64,000 nucleotides of DNA from Atherix ibis (Eukaryota; Arthropoda; Insecta; Diptera; Athericidae): the NCBI GenBank assembly GCA_958298945.1, contig OY282606.1, forward strand, positions 57,735,920 to 57,799,919. The letters are read 5' to 3'. A model generated the notes under the pieces. It saw nothing but the letters and a program-made list of their open reading frames with translations. It searched no databases and was not told the origin of the DNA. Shown here one piece after another: positions 1-14,193 of this stretch; position 1 is the stretch's first letter, and the number at the start of each line of letters is the position of its first letter. Both the position numbers and the translations under genes were made by a program.

Positions 1-1020
1 ACTAGCTCTTATTAGATGACTTAGCTTATTTTACCTCTAATATCAAATATTAATAAGACGACGAATATCCTATTTTTAAGTACATTACTTCTAAAAACAG
101 AAGTAACTAATTAACAACATAAATAACACACATTATTAGACCAATTTAAATATAATAGCAACAATATTATATGATTTGTACTTTTTACATTTATCGATTA
201 CATTCAAACTTGAATTACTTTTATCTAAGGATACATATTAAATTTAAAATCAAACACCCTACTCCAATATATTACAAAAATAGTGAAACAAAAAAAATCG
301 AACTCGACAATTTAATGGTAATTTCACGCCTAATTTACTGTTCATTATTGCTATTAAGATTACTTAATAGAAAAACTAATATAAACTTATTTCATAGTAG
401 TTAAAAAATTTCACACGCATTAGCAAAAAATAATTATTTTAAATGTTAAATAAACGAAATTTGTTTAAAAAAATTTTGCATGTATGAAAAGCAATAACAA
501 ATCGGAAAAGAAAACTAACTAGGCAACAACTAATTGCTATTAACGCAATTAACCACATGCCATCCATTGGAGATATTTCATTCAAATATTAGAAAATTTA
601 CAAATTCAATTAAGTATCTAAAATAAATAAAATGTTTACTATAATTTTTAAATATTTTACATTAAGTAATTTGAGTACTTTTGTAAATGTCAACACGTGG
701 GGAAGGTATATAGAATATAACAGTTAATACAAATTTGTAATATACGTGTACGTGTATAGTAATGAAATGTATTATGGAATTTTAAGAATCTAAATTTACT
801 GAAGACAATTGCATATTTTTACCGAAATTCATATTTTTTCTCGATATCTATACAAAAGTACAAATATATTGAATAAACCGATTTACATCACAAGTTAATT
901 TATAATATCGTCACGCAATGAAGTGAATAACTGACGAGAGTAAAACGATTAGACCCACTATCTCTTTAGTCTCCGATAAGTATTTTTGGGGATGTTTATA
1001 AAATAAAGTTCTCTTACGAG
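1..1020. other. AT-rich DNA without a recognisable gene
   Basis: No reading frame here resembles a known protein and no RNA gene is visible. The short open frames are the kind expected by chance in sequence this rich in A and T. Confidence 0.6.
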
Positions 1021-1024
1021 TGGA

Positions 1025-1377
1025 TTAGGATGATAGGATTAACTACAATGAAATTTTTGGTAATCCGAAAAACAGGTCCTGAACAAAACAAGATCACGAT
1101 ATATTACACTATTACGAACAGAAAAGCGGAACAACAATTTTAAGGACCTTGGATTGTATAAATTGGATAAATTAGGAATCGGAACGAACGTTTCCTTAAT
1201 ATATAATTCAAGTATCAAACCTATTATTATCCAAAAAGGGTTTACAATTGAGTTTCCTATTAAAGTTTTATTGTTTATTTTTAGTTTCGAACGTTTGTCT
1301 ACTACAGAGTGCTTTTTATGTTCGAGGTCAATTTTGTTAGGCCGCCATTTTGATTTGTAGAGAGTTGTCGATAACAA
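1025..1377 (-). mobile_element. Degenerate Jockey-like LINE fragment (reverse transcriptase C-terminus)
   Basis: Read on the minus strand, the 112-residue frame aligns by eye with the C-terminal part of the LINE reverse transcriptase at 10534-12171. Matching blocks are KRSKLKINNKTLIGNSIVNP against [30 protein letters not shown] against [10 protein letters not shown], and SDYQKF against SRYKKF. The aspartate-containing catalytic region is missing, so this is a dead relic. It shows that this LINE lineage has inserted locally more than once and at different times. Confidence 0.7.
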
Positions 1378-1552
1378 TTTATTGTGGAGAATCTAACGTT
1401 GCAATAACGTGTTTAAATTATTAAAACATTTTATTTAAATAATTGTTCAATTGTGAATACGCGAAGAAAAATATATTTTTTTTATGTTAATCATATCCCG
1501 AACAAGTGAACCATTCAGTGTGTAATGATAATTTTGAAAATATGCATATACC

Positions 1553-2733
1553 AGGGGTATTAGCTTAAATCCGCTGTTTGGTCATAAATGGCGTGAGTGA
1601 GCTTATTAAGCTGCCATGGAAACGCCATACTTTTTTTTATGAGTTTGACATCTGTCAACGTTAATCAGTGCACATTGTCAACAATTTCGTACAACAACAT
1701 ATATTTTTCCTTTGGTAATCATGTCTAGTTTTGTGCCAGAAAAAGAGCATATGCGGGAAGCTCTGCTTTTCTGCTTCACTTTGAAGAAATCGGCTGCCAA
1801 ATCGCATCGAATGCTAATGGAGGCCTATGGTGACAGTGCTTTATCGGAAACAACGTGCCGAGAATGGTTTCGTCGGTTCAAAGACGGCAATTTTGACTTG
1901 TGAGACAAGAAGCGTAAAAGTCGGCCTAGGAAGGTTGAGGACCATCAATTGCAGGCTCTTTTGGACGAAGACGATACCCAATCACAAAAAATTCTCGTGA
2001 AGCAATTGGGTGTTACTCAACCAGCCATTTCCATGCGCCTGCGTGCCATGGGGAAGATTTAAAAGATCGGAAAATGGGTTCCGCATGAATCGAACGATAG
2101 GCAGAAAATACAAGGCGAAATCTTGCTCGCCAGATAAAAAAGAAAGTCGTGCATGCATCGGATTGTGACAGGCGATGACAAGTGAATATATTTCGAGAAT
2201 CCTAAACGCAAGAAATCGTGGGTTGATCCCGGCCAACCATCATCATCTTCCCCAAGACCAAATCGCTTCGGACTATGAGATGTTGAAACCTGGTGAAACT
2301 GTCCATGCCCACCGCTACCACCAATAACTGATCAAATTGCACCGTGCTCTTCTTGAAAAAAGGACGGATTATCAACAAAGACATGACAAGCTGATTTTCC
2401 TCCACGACAACGTACTACTTGGAGACACTCAACTGGGAGGTGCTACCCCACCCCGCTTATTCACCACACCTGGCCCCTTCCGACTACCACCTGTTTTCGT
2501 CGATGGGCTTGATGAGTCTCGTCGTTACGAAGACGTTCGAAAACGGCTTGATGAGTGGTTTGCCTCGAAAGAGAAGGAATTTTTTTGGCTTGGTATCCAC
2601 AAATTGCCCCAGAGATGGGAAAAATGTGTAGCTAGCGTGGGCAAGTACTTTGAATAAATTTGTTTTTGCTTTCTATAAAAAAAACATTTGTTTTTTGACT
2701 AAAAACACGGGGGATTTATGCCTAAAACACGGG
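1553..2733 (+). mobile_element. Decayed mariner element, mauritiana (Mos1-like) type
   Basis: A DD34D mariner with imperfect terminal inverted repeats of about 25 bp (around 1554-1579 and 2703-2728). The transposase frame begins at the ATG at 1721 with MSSFVPEKEHMREALLFCF, the typical N-terminus of Mos1-like enzymes. The helix-turn-helix part (LVKQLGVTQPAISMRLRAMG) is still readable, as are LNWEVLPHPAYSPHLAPSDY and the C-terminal block RWEKCVASVGKYFE ending at 2657. The frame is broken by a stop at 1901, further stops near 2060 and 2135, and switches between frames at about 2400-2520. The NAPSHT-type block of active elements is lost (LHDNVLLGDT here). It cannot encode transposase. Confidence 0.85.
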
Positions 2734-2772
2734 GGGCACTGAAAGCCCTCAACTGATACACCAAAAACCACT

Positions 2773-3017
2773 GCACCATCGTAGAGTAACTGTATGGTGA
2801 GGCATTTGGGCTGGCGGCATCAGTGAGCCATATTTTTTTGAGGATGCTGGAGGAAATGCTGTAATAGTTACTGGTAACCGCTATCGGGACAGTTTTGAAA
2901 ACTTTCTTCTACCTGAATCGGATTAATTAGGCCTAGAGAATATGTGGTTCTAACTAAACGGTGCCACATCACAAACAGCTCGTGCTACGATGCAAATTTT
3001 GAAGTTAACAGACATTA
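2773..3017 (+). mobile_element. Fragment of a second DDE transposase (IS630/Tc-like)
   Basis: Directly downstream of the mariner end, one frame reads VTVW-stop-GIWAGGISEPYFFE, then GNAVIVTGNRYRDSFENFLL and MWF-stop-LNGATSQTARATM. This is the central region of eukaryotic IS630/Tc-like transposases, whose consensus is roughly WFQQDGATCHTAR. The motif QDGAT has become LNGAT, so the second catalytic Asp is lost, and there are at least three in-frame stops. Related fragments occur at 23693-24005 and 24101-24300. Confidence 0.7.
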
Positions 3018-3059
3018 GATAATGTCTGTTAGCTTCAATTTTTTTTATAGTCTAGTATA

Positions 3060-3900
3060 TGAGTTCCACATTAATCTCTTGTCTAGATGAATTCCAAGCT
3101 ATGCACATAGTGGAATAATTATGTCATTAAGGCTTAAAGAATGAAAGTATTGTGATCACTCTCTGTTCATTTACTTTCGATGACTTGCCACCGGTTTTTC
3201 AGTTCCATTTTTTCCAATATTTGCTATCTATAACGGTACTATTATCTAGAATATAAAATATTTCAAGTACAATTGTATGAAAATATTTAATATTCAGTGT
3301 TTTTTGAACTCCAAACCATAATCGACATAACCGCCTTGCTTCACAGTTAGTACTACAGCTTCTGGAAGCATTGCTTCTCTAGCACCTCGATGCACGTAAA
3401 TTCTTCTTTGAGACGCAATAATACATTACTTTGACTCATTCATCCAGAGTATATTTTTAAATTCCTCAGCAGTCCAGTTTTGATGGAATTAAGCCCAATC
3501 CAGTCTTTTTTCTAATTTTGGGCGCGTATAAATGCTTTTGTCAGCGCCACGCATACAAAAATACCAACAGTTCTCAATCGGCTTGTTCCCTTTGTAAGAG
3601 ATAATAGGCATGGCTTTTATTTAATTCATACATAAATTGAGATGCTGTAAGTCTCCGATTGTTTAAACAAGTTTTGCAAATCTTGGGTCTACCAAAACAT
3701 GGTAAACTCTGATATCTTCTAATTTGATTATAACATTTTATAGTTCTATGAACGCAATTTTTTGATAACTTATACCTAGCCGCTAAAAAACGCTCTGATA
3801 CTACGACTTTTCCCATGTGTTTTAGTTTTTGGATAAACAGAGCTTGATTATTTTTTTTATAATAATGTTTAGACATAGTAAGAAAGTAAAAAGATTCCAC
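3060..3900 (-). mobile_element. Degenerate Tc1-like transposon
   Basis: On the minus strand the frame from about 3879 starts MSKHYYKKNNQALFIQKLK and contains a paired-type helix-turn-helix region (FLAARYKLSKNCVHRTIKCY), followed by the linker CFGRPKI. Further along, after stops, comes NWTAEEFKNILWMNESK (about 3430-3480), the Tc1 block normally read as WSDESKF around the first catalytic Asp, which is Asn here. It is followed by RIYVHRGAREAMLPEAVVLT (about 3350-3410). Stops and the Asp-to-Asn change make it inactive. I could not define terminal inverted repeats. Confidence 0.7.
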
Positions 3901-3959
3901 TTCCCCAAAGAGCACTTGATATATATTCTTACCTGCTACAAAGGAGCGGAAACTTCATA

Positions 3960-6900
3960 ATCAACAACAGATTAGTTTTTAATTACTTTTGACCAAAAAT
4001 AGATCTAAACATATATTCCTTAACTTCTAAATCAGAACAATTTGTGTTAAGAAAAATATTAACATAATATACCCTTAATGTATGAGTATATATTGTAAAT
4101 TTATTGAAAAACTATAATAAATAATATATATATTTTTTTTAAGGAACAAACAATTCAATTTTATTTTTTTAGATGCTCTATAAGAAATCATTTCATTGTT
4201 ATGGTAAAGTTCACATACATTTTTCTTAGAAAATATAATTATTTGATATATATTTAATACCAAATTTTCGATAATTAGTTAATCTTAAATTTTTTTTAAT
4301 GATTCTGCGACTTCTGCACAGAATATTCATTAACCAAAAAATCCATAAAAATAAATAGCAAGTTAAGTTTTGAAAAATTATTTTTTTTTAAATAATAAAA
4401 GATACACTAAAATATTTTCTAATGAACACATTTAAAAGCATAGATACTAATATATTATCAATAAGAATGTAAAATAACGAAATTTAATGTGGTTTTGCAA
4501 CAGTACAGTTCTTCTTACGTTTGGTACGCTCTTATTTAGCTAATTTCCAAAAAGAACTATTGAGACTCTTTTACTCGCTATGTAAATATTTTTATATTTA
4601 TCAAATTTAATGTTGAAATCTCATTAGTTAGAATATTTTCAATATCAACAGGCTATAAAGTTCTTTTGATTAAACCCCACGAAATTATCCTCGATAAAGC
4701 TTCATCAAAATGATTTGAATATGAAACGGATTAGCAAAAACAGACCCATACTATTTAAATAGTAAATTGATACAAAATTATGTATGCAGAATGGTATCAA
4801 TAAGGTGGATTCGGTTGAAGAATTCAAATTTAAAATATAATGCCTAAACATTTTTTGTTATAGTATAATCAAGTACACATAATATAATTTATTCTCACAG
4901 AAAAATTAGTGCAAGCATTCTTATATTATTAACGTATAAATTATATTATCTTATAATTTCTTTTATAAGATAATATAATTTATACGTTAATCTATAACAT
5001 AATAGTCGAAAATTATGTTGGCGTCAAATTTTGTGAAAATGTTGTCAACATGTTCTTATTCGGGTCTATTGCATACCTTCATTAAGGATATATATTGCCA
5101 ACACAGTATTCTATGAAACTGAGTAGGCAAATGTGAAACCAAGAAATATTACTTTTTACCAGTAAAAAATCGCTTCTATCAAAATAACATAATTAACTTA
5201 AAAGTTGTATAAACGAGTTTGCTATTTCCTCATTAAAAAAGTACTATTTTTAACTATATCAATCTGAAACAACGGTAAAAAAATAACGTTTTTTTTAAAC
5301 AGAATACTTAAAATAACCACTCCTTGATAATTTTTACAATGGAGAAAATTATACTCAAACAGACTCTCGAGCTTCAGATCCAATATTCTTATACATATTT
5401 TCTCTTATACATATTTTCACATAAATAATTTTGTTCAAGATCAACATTTTTCCTCACCTGCATTTTTTTCCGGAAAATTAATGTTTCAATTCTTCCCAAA
5501 TGCTTTCCTTATGACCTCTATACATTTTTTATTTATCGAAAATTACTTTTCCATCAGGTAATTTTTTTTCCAAAAAAAAAAACAAATATCTGGGACGCCT
5601 AAAAAAATAGAGCATTTACAGTTCAGTTCATTTAATTGTATCAGATTCATGGGCTTGTCATAAAGTCGCCGTTTTTTCCTTTATTGAAGGATATGTTTTT
5701 GCTCATTTCTACATTAAACATCTTTTAAAATTTTTGTTCTTCCATTTTTAAATAATCAGTTATAAGAATTCCTTCCGCATCGCAAAAAGAAGAAAGCAGC
5801 AACCTTACCAGTTAAATATTATTGAACTACTTTCATTTTCGTCCAATTTATGGTATCTAGTGGTGAATCCAAATCCTATCTATGGTCATAAACTAACTTT
5901 GAGGTCTACTGGATTTTTCTTTAGCGGATCTAGACATTGCTATAAAGATTGACCTCTACTGTACTCGTATTGCACTGCACCCATTTTCATATAAATGAAA
6001 TTTTATTGGTATTCAATTATTGACGCAATTAACATATGTACATGTACTTAATTTGAACTCGTTGAAAATTTGTCAATGGCTTTTAAAATTCCATATAATT
6101 ATAAACAATGGGCTAAGAAGATACTAATAAGTTAATCAACGTTTTCCTGATATATTATATCTTTTCATATTCAGAAGTTGGAATACATTTAGTGATTCCT
6201 TTGCCCCAAAGCCAAGACCAATAAAAAACGCTGAACAAAAAAATATTGACAGAATGTCAGCCAACATTGAAGGTGCTTCCACAATATTACTTCGTGATGT
6301 ACAAAATTATTTGCTCTTATTTCGTATATAATGAATACTTTAATCGAGTTAATATCTGGTTCGAGCGACTATTATGGTTTTTGTTTATAATCATCACATT
6401 TAAAAGGTATTGAAAAATCAATGTAATTTGTAGACATTATTGATACTCTTATTTTTAATAAAGTGTATAGGTTGACTGATGATTTGCAACATGTACTATA
6501 TTATTTACTTGATAATTTTTTTTAAGGATTTATATGGAAACGAGTTAAAAATCATTTTGTAAAATTTTTTTCTGTGGATTATTTTAAAAAAGTACAAAAT
6601 TTTATGAAATTTAAACTGTACATTACAGAATTGCTTATTGTTTTATAACATTTAAAAGACATTGAACTCTTTAAGTACATCCTTATTATTATCAAGAGCA
6701 TAGTTTGGAAATTAATAGGCCTTATAAAATATAAATAATATTAATAACTAATTTGTTGTACCCTAAAAGATTTTTTCTTTGTAAAAAAAAAATATAAATT
6801 GTTACTTATAGGCAAAGAATTTTAAAACGGGCTAGAGAATACGTATATAATATAAAATTTGACAATACACACATTTAAAGGATTTTCTTTCCAATTTATA

Positions 6901-7592
6901 ACTAATGAGATCAAAAAAATTCTTTTATAGTTCTTAGTTATTTGTTAGTTATGGTAAAAAACAACTTTTTTTTGTTTTAGAATATTGGTATTTTAAAATT
7001 TTTAATGAACTGTTCTCGATAATAGTATAATAATTTGATATTTAGTGGTAAAAAAAAATCAACGATATCTTAGCTTAGAGTAATGAAAAATTCTCAGAGT
7101 CCCAAGATTGTGAGATATTATCAAGTTCTAATATAATCTACTACGATCTCAAATTTGCGAAGAGAAAAAACAACAAAACAATAATTGAAATTTACATTTA
7201 CAATACATTATAATATAATTAACATGCAGAATAATTATACTCTTTGTTAACCAATTCACTTATTTACATCCGGAAATACTTATATTTAGTAAAAAGCAGT
7301 TATGCAACAGATAATTTAATTAAGAAAACATTTAATATGCACATATGTATTTTTTATAATAAATCATGTTATATGATGAATAAGTCAAATTTTTTATCTA
7401 TTAAAATTTTAACAAAATATAACATTTGTCTGCTTTGAGCATGAATGCAATAACTTAGATGACAAATTCACTTTATTAACTAAGAACAAAGTTTGCATTT
7501 ATTATTAAATCAAGATTTCATATAAACAAACTTAGAATATAATTAAAAAAAATTCAATTATTAATTTGGAAAAATTTATCGGTTATTTTCAG
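3960..7592. other. AT-rich non-coding DNA upstream of, or first intron of, the P450 gene
   Basis: No protein-coding similarity was seen on either strand. I looked for a cytochrome P450 membrane-anchor exon with a Pro-Gly hinge and found none, so the first exon of the downstream gene is either left of this window or too divergent to recognise. The one clear structure is the inverted repeat at 4928-4991. Confidence 0.55.
4928..4991. repeat. Perfect 28-bp-arm hairpin
   Basis: Two exactly complementary arms of about 28 bp (starting ATTAACGTATAAATTATATT) are separated by a loop of under 10 bases. The arms are almost pure A and T, so chance or a replication-slippage palindrome is possible. The 64-nt size is also that of a short pre-miRNA hairpin, with nothing else to support that. 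Confidence 0.8.
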
Positions 7593-10374
7593 AGCTTTTT
7601 ATGCGAATGACTGGAATGCCAAAACTATGGGGTAATCGTCAAGGAATAAATCGAGCTTGGCTAGGAACAAGTCCTTACGTTTTATTATCACATCCAGAAA
7701 CAGTTGAGGTATACAAAATTGACTAAATTATTATTTAAAACAATTTTTTTTCAATTAATCTTAGTAAAAAAGCTAATATACACATATGTTAAGTAGTATA
7801 CTTACTATAAGACATTTGTCTGAATCTCTACAAATCTGAAGTTGATAGCTTTTTGTATAGGACCTATACTTTCTAGTGTTCATTATATCAGACAACTTAT
7901 ACTAAATTATAGTGCAATAAATTTTTGGATATTTTTTTACACTTACCTTATAATATTTTCGTGTATATTACAATAATAATGTTTACAATGTAATTAGCTG
8001 GTTGCTATAAATTAAATTAATTTTATTATAAATTTTAGCCCATTTTAAATAGCCAGAAGCATATTGACAAAAGCCAGGATTACGAATATCTCAAACCATG
8101 GCTGGGAACTGGATTATTAACAAGCTTTGGCAGAAAATGGCATTCGAGAAGAAAGGTATTTTGTAGAACATACTATAACATGTTTATTACGTTAGGAGAG
8201 TGATAATTAAGAATTTCACATTTATGACTTTTACAGATTTTGACACCAGCATTTCACTTTAAAATTTTGGACGATTTCCTGGACGTGTTTAATGAGCAAA
8301 GTGCGATTTTAGCAAAAAAGCTCGAACAAGAAGTTAATAGCGATTCTTTCAATGTTTTCCCTTATGTTACATTGTGCACTCTAGACATTGTCTGTGGTAG
8401 GTACAACCAATGCTTTTATTCTTTTTACTCTTAATTATTTGCCTAAATAAAGTAGCAAACAACGTTAATTGGCTCTTATATATTTTAAGCATATTTTTTA
8501 TATCATATTCGTGCAGTAAAATTTTATTATATCAACCATATTTTATTTTTTTAGCTATGATTTCTTTATATTTTAATATAAATATGTGTCATAGCATAAT
8601 TCGCAAAAAACTTTAATCTTCTAATATTTTATCAAGTTAAAATAATAATCTACCCACAACATGCTACCAGTATATGTTCAAAGATTACAAATAAAAAATA
8701 TTTACGAAATTAAAATATTATGTTTTCAAATTTTTAATTATAAAATATTAACTTTGATAATAACAACTAAAAATATACTTTTTTTTTAAATATACTAACC
8801 AAATATTAAATATATTCTTTACTAAATATTTTATTTCTATTAAATTAATATTGTTTTACAATTTTGTAATGCAAATATAATTTTAACATTTCAGCGTGTT
8901 TAAATAATTAAACTTGAAATAATTTTCAAACATTTAAAAATGTTCATTTACAGAAACCGCAATGGGTAGAAGAATATATGCTCAAAGTAACAGCGAGTCA
9001 GAATATGTTAAGGCCGTTTATGGGTAAGAACGAAATTTTTAAAATTTTGGATTACGTTATTTTTTAACTAATAATAGTTTATAATAGAATATTTTAATGC
9101 GAATATACCATAAAATCTATCTTATATAGTACTTAAAAGATACTTAAAAGATACTTGTTTCCTAATACTCGTATATGTGCAAGAAATTCTTACAATTTGA
9201 TTTAACCAAAACTTTGATTCAAGTTAGCCTAAGATTGTATTTTAAATAAAATTCCTATAGATCTGTAACATATGGTTTTTTTTTAAAAAATTAAATATTT
9301 TACATTTAAATAATCACGTTTGAGGAAATGAGTTGAATAATTATTGCAATTAACTTTATTTAATCATATTTACCTTTCGCTTCATAGTGTTCGTATGTAA
9401 GATGTCTGTTCAAAAAGTATCGCGTATTTTGTGTTTTTTCAAAAATTATTTATTCATGAATATCTATTTTGTCCCCTTCAAAGTAATCCCCACCAGATAT
9501 TATACACTTGTGCCAACATTTTTTCCAATCCTCGAAACACTTCAAAAATTCATTTTTTTATCATGTTCAGCTTCTCCTTTGATGCCGTCTTTATCTCCTC
9601 AATCGTAGCGTATCGTCGTCCGTTCATGGGGCTCTTTAGTTTCGGAAACAAGGAAAAGTCGGCCAGATCTGGGAATACGGTGACTGCGGCATTATTAGTG
9701 TGTTGTTTTTGGCTAAAAATGGCAAAAGCCAATTTTTGTTCTTCCACAAATCCGGGCGTTTCTGGCGAATTGCTTCGCGCACCTTGCGCATAACTTGCAG
9801 GTAATATTCCTTATTGACCGTTCTACCCCGTGGCAAGAACTCATGATGCACCATGCCCCTGAAATCGAAGAAAACTGTAAGCAAAACCTTAACATTCGAC
9901 TGAACTTGGCGATTTTTTCGGTCTTGGCTCGTGCGGCAGCTTCCATTGGGATGATTGAGCTTTGGTTTCCACGTCATAACCATAAACCCATGATTCGTTA
10001 CCAGTTATGACCCTCTGGAGCAAATTTGGGTCGTCGCGGACAGAGTCCAACAGCTCCTTAGCAATGGTAATTCGATGCTGTTTTTGGGCGCAATTGAGAA
10101 AAAATCGAAGACAAACCAAAACACGTGCAAGCAAAGCAGCTGTCAAAAATTAACTGAACATTCAAAATGGCCGAACTTGTCGGCATAAGTGGGAGACATG
10201 AGTATTAATATAACGCTACAAAAAAAATGGAAATCGAATATACGTAGCCCGCGGAAATTCAAAATTCGCGATACTTTTTGAACAGACCTCGTATGTATAT
10301 AACTCAAGCCAGGCATACAATTTAAACTCATATTTTTTTAAAACCTATTCTCCTATTAGTTTGACTAAATATGA

Positions 10375-10405
<31 letters not shown>

Positions 10406-13400
10406 TATTTAGATATTCACAACTACAACATAGTAATAAGCAAATTTTTGCAATAGTATAAATTAACTTGATAGGTTGTGGGGAGTAAACATCCAATGAA
10501 GTTCCTCCTGCTAGCGTGTGTTTCTGTCAGGCCTCAGTATTTAAGTAAATCACTCGCCAAGTGACGCTTAAGTCTTCGTTGGGTATTAATAGGAAAGGAA
10601 GTGGAGGATAGTTCTTGAACAAGAGGATTATTATGATTGAGGACACGGGAACGGAACTTTTTATAACGAGATACAGCCATGTCAAAAACAAATGGGACTT
10701 TAAAATCACGATGAATAACAGTATTGCGAACATAAAAGGGGGCATCGACAATTGTACGGAGTATTTTTGATTGAAGGGATTGGATTCGACGGGAATTAGA
10801 AGGCTTAGTAGATCCCCAGACTTCTAGTGCGTATGTCCATATGGGTTTCAGTAAGGTATTGTATAACAGAACTTTGCTGTCTATAGTAAGTTTGGAACGT
10901 TTGTCTAGAAGTCGAAGTAGTTTTAGGTATCGTCTTTTAAGTTCTTGTCTTTTAAGTCTTGTATGTGGGTTCCATGTCAAGCGTTTGTCTAAGTACAGTC
11001 CTAGATACCGAGCTTCGGTGTGTTGAGGTATGGCACTGCCATTAAGGTATATGGGAGGGTATGTTTCACGACGGAGAGTAAAAGTTACCTGGATAGATTT
11101 ACGTTCATTGACTTTTATTCTCCACTTAGTAAACCAGTTCTGGAGAGTTTGGATTTGGATTTGGAGAGTTTCGGAAGCATGTTGGGGATTTTCGCTAGAT
11201 GCAAGGCAGGCCGTATCATCGGCGTATGTAGCAAAGAAGATATTAGGGCAAATTGGGATATCGGATGTGTAAATGTTGTAGAGGATGGGTCCAAGTATGC
11301 TACCCTGAGGAGCCCCAGCCAATATCGGAGAGATATTTGACAGTTCGTTGGATTCATTTACTTGGAAGTGTCGGTTGGAAAGGAATGATCTTAGGATTAG
11401 GAAATAGGTGGAAGGAAGGAACCTCTTGAGTTTCCAGAGTAGACCCGGATGCCAAACTCTATCAAAAGCTTGACTTATATCAAGAAACACACCGGGACAG
11501 TACTCTTTTCTTTCTAAAGAGGATGCAATGAAATCGACAACACGATGACACTGCTGGGTAGTGGAGTGTTCGGCGCGGAAACCAAATTGGTGCTTAGGAA
11601 TTAAATTTGAAGATTCAAGTAGAGGATATAAGCGGCGAAGGAGGATTTTTTCAAAGATTTTTGAGAGAAGTGGAAGGAGACTTATTGGCCTGTAGGAAGT
11701 GGGCCGGTTTATTTGTTTATTGGGCTTAGGGATCATTTTAATGATTGCAAATTTCCAGAGGATTGGGAAATGTGTTGTTCTAAGGATGGAGTTATATATT
11801 GTCGCAAGGAAAACTATTGCTCTTTTAGGGAGTTGTTGGAGTATATTGGAGGTAATCAGATCATAGCCAGGAGCTTTATTTTTGGGAAGGAGCTTGATTA
11901 TATTGGCAACTTCGGAAGGAGTGATTGCCTTAGGGGGAAGACTCATGGGTAAAGGAATGGATAGTTCCGTCTCGATTGTAGTGCAATGAGTCCTGTCTAA
12001 TATGTCCTCATGTGGAGTAAATGTTTGTGTAAGGTGTTCAGCAAAAGCGTCTGCTTTATGTTTTTCCGTTTTGGCCCAGGTTCCGTCAGTTTTTCGTAAA
12101 GGGTGCTTTCTTTTTCTATAAGATAGTATTTGTCTTGTAGCAGTCCACAAAGTTCTGTTTTTCGTTAGGGTTATGAATGATTTAAAATCAATTTTTGACT
12201 TTATTTATCACTTAAAAAGTACTGCTACAGTGGATATTTATACCAAACAGTGATTCTTAGGATTAAACATAATTATTTTTGCAAAAAGATAATTCAATAT
12301 TTATACTTAAAAAATTTAAAAATAGTCTACCAAATAACCGTAGCAGAATTTTGGACAACTGTTCAGAATTTGGATTGGGGCAACTTTCTGTACTCACCCA
12401 TAATTTCAATTTACTTAAGCTAATTTGTTCAATTTGCCAATTATTCAACGATTTCTCATATTTTAAAAAATTGTAAACACGTAAAATTTTTTATATAAAA
12501 AAATTTGGAAATTCTTAATCTGTAGGTCGACTTTTCAAGTCCCCAGTTCAATTTCTTTAACTAATCTTATTTTATTTTTAAACGTCAATGTTACCCCCTT
12601 CAAAGCAGAGTCCTTGGGCAGCTATGTATTAGCAGAGGTATTGTTTCAACTATAATCACCTTCATCATCTCGGTTATACCCTTTTGGATATTTTTTTGGA
12701 TAGTATTTGGATGATATTTTTTAAGTTGTTTTTTTATTTTATGAGGCAAAAAATAAAATCAAGCTTAATAGGGGGACTGGAGAACCACAGGAATTTCTAT
12801 CTCCAAAAGAAAAACTTGCCGGTGGAAATGGCCGCTAGCATGGTGGAGCATCCAAGTCTCTGCAGTATCTTATCTGACGTAAAGAACTCTTTTTCAGAAC
12901 CTTTCAAGGACTATTTATCAACTTCGATGTTAATCGACGGTCTGACCTCAATTTTTTGATTCTGAATGACTCTTTGAGCAAGGTTTGCCTTTCGCTGTTT
13001 CTCGGCACTCTAAAAATGCATTATGTCATCGAAAAACTTGTGTTTTGACAAGGAATATTCCAAATAGACTCCTTGCAAAATTTTCGTAACTCAAACTCGC
13101 GGTTTCACCAAGCCTAACACAAAATTTGATGGTACATCGTTCCATTAAAATTTCCCCATTCCATTTTTCGGACTACAAAACGAAGCTTCACTAATAGAGT
13201 CGCTTAGATACCGAACGAGGTTAAAATTTGTACTGCTAGTCTAGGAGCCTACAGTGATGTCAATCTTATTATTTTTCTTTGACACATCGTACTCTACAAA
13301 GTATCACCACTTCATTTAACTAGAATTCTTATAAGTCGTCAAATACCCTCAAGGCTGCTACTAGCTTATGTTTTTGGGACCTTACATACGATACAAGTTA

Positions 13401-14131
13401 ATACATAATAAAAAAATTAAACTGTACGCATTGTGGTCCTGTAGTAAGAAAAAAAGGGAACTGTTATTAATAGTGCAAATTATTTTTACAATGATACCCA
13501 TTTTAATAACATAATGATCCATTGGTTGCGATTAAATTATATTTTCCTTTTTTGAAGTATTTTTCCTCTTCCCCAACAATATTAAAAATATTAATAATTG
13601 GTTAATAATATATGATTATAATTATCGAAATCATTACCATAAATCATGCGTTTCAATTTATACTGAGTTTTGTACTTTCGTTCAAACTTTTAAAAACATT
13701 TCTAAATAACAAAATCTATTAAAAATTACTTTTATTTAGATGATAGTATACCATATTTCGAAATGTGATTCCATTTTTTAAATTTTTTGAACTAGCTTTT
13801 TATAGTAAAATCTATCAATACTCAAAATTAAATGTTATAATTCATATTATCTGAAAACTGTGCATTTAATAACAGAAACTGATTATTATGAATGATTATA
13901 TAAATATTAATAATATTTTGCATTAATAAGCAATATTTGTTTTTACAGTGTTTACCTCAACTATAATTAAAATATATATTATAATAATGCAAAAATAATT
14001 ATATTTATGCATAAAAATTTGGGATATGAAATCTCAAATATGACATTTAAAAGACTGTCGAATCTTTGATAATTTATAGTAAAATACTATAATTTTTCGT
14101 AAAGTAATTCATGTTATTTGTTGCAGATATA

Positions 14132-14193
<62 letters not shown>

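Noticed and set aside
9431..9793. 120-codon plus-strand open frame
   Set aside because: It is the antisense shadow of the mariner transposase remnants on the minus strand (9400-10295).
10841..11357. Several 60-106 codon open frames on both strands
   Set aside because: All lie inside the LINE reverse-transcriptase frame on the minus strand and are out-of-frame shadows.
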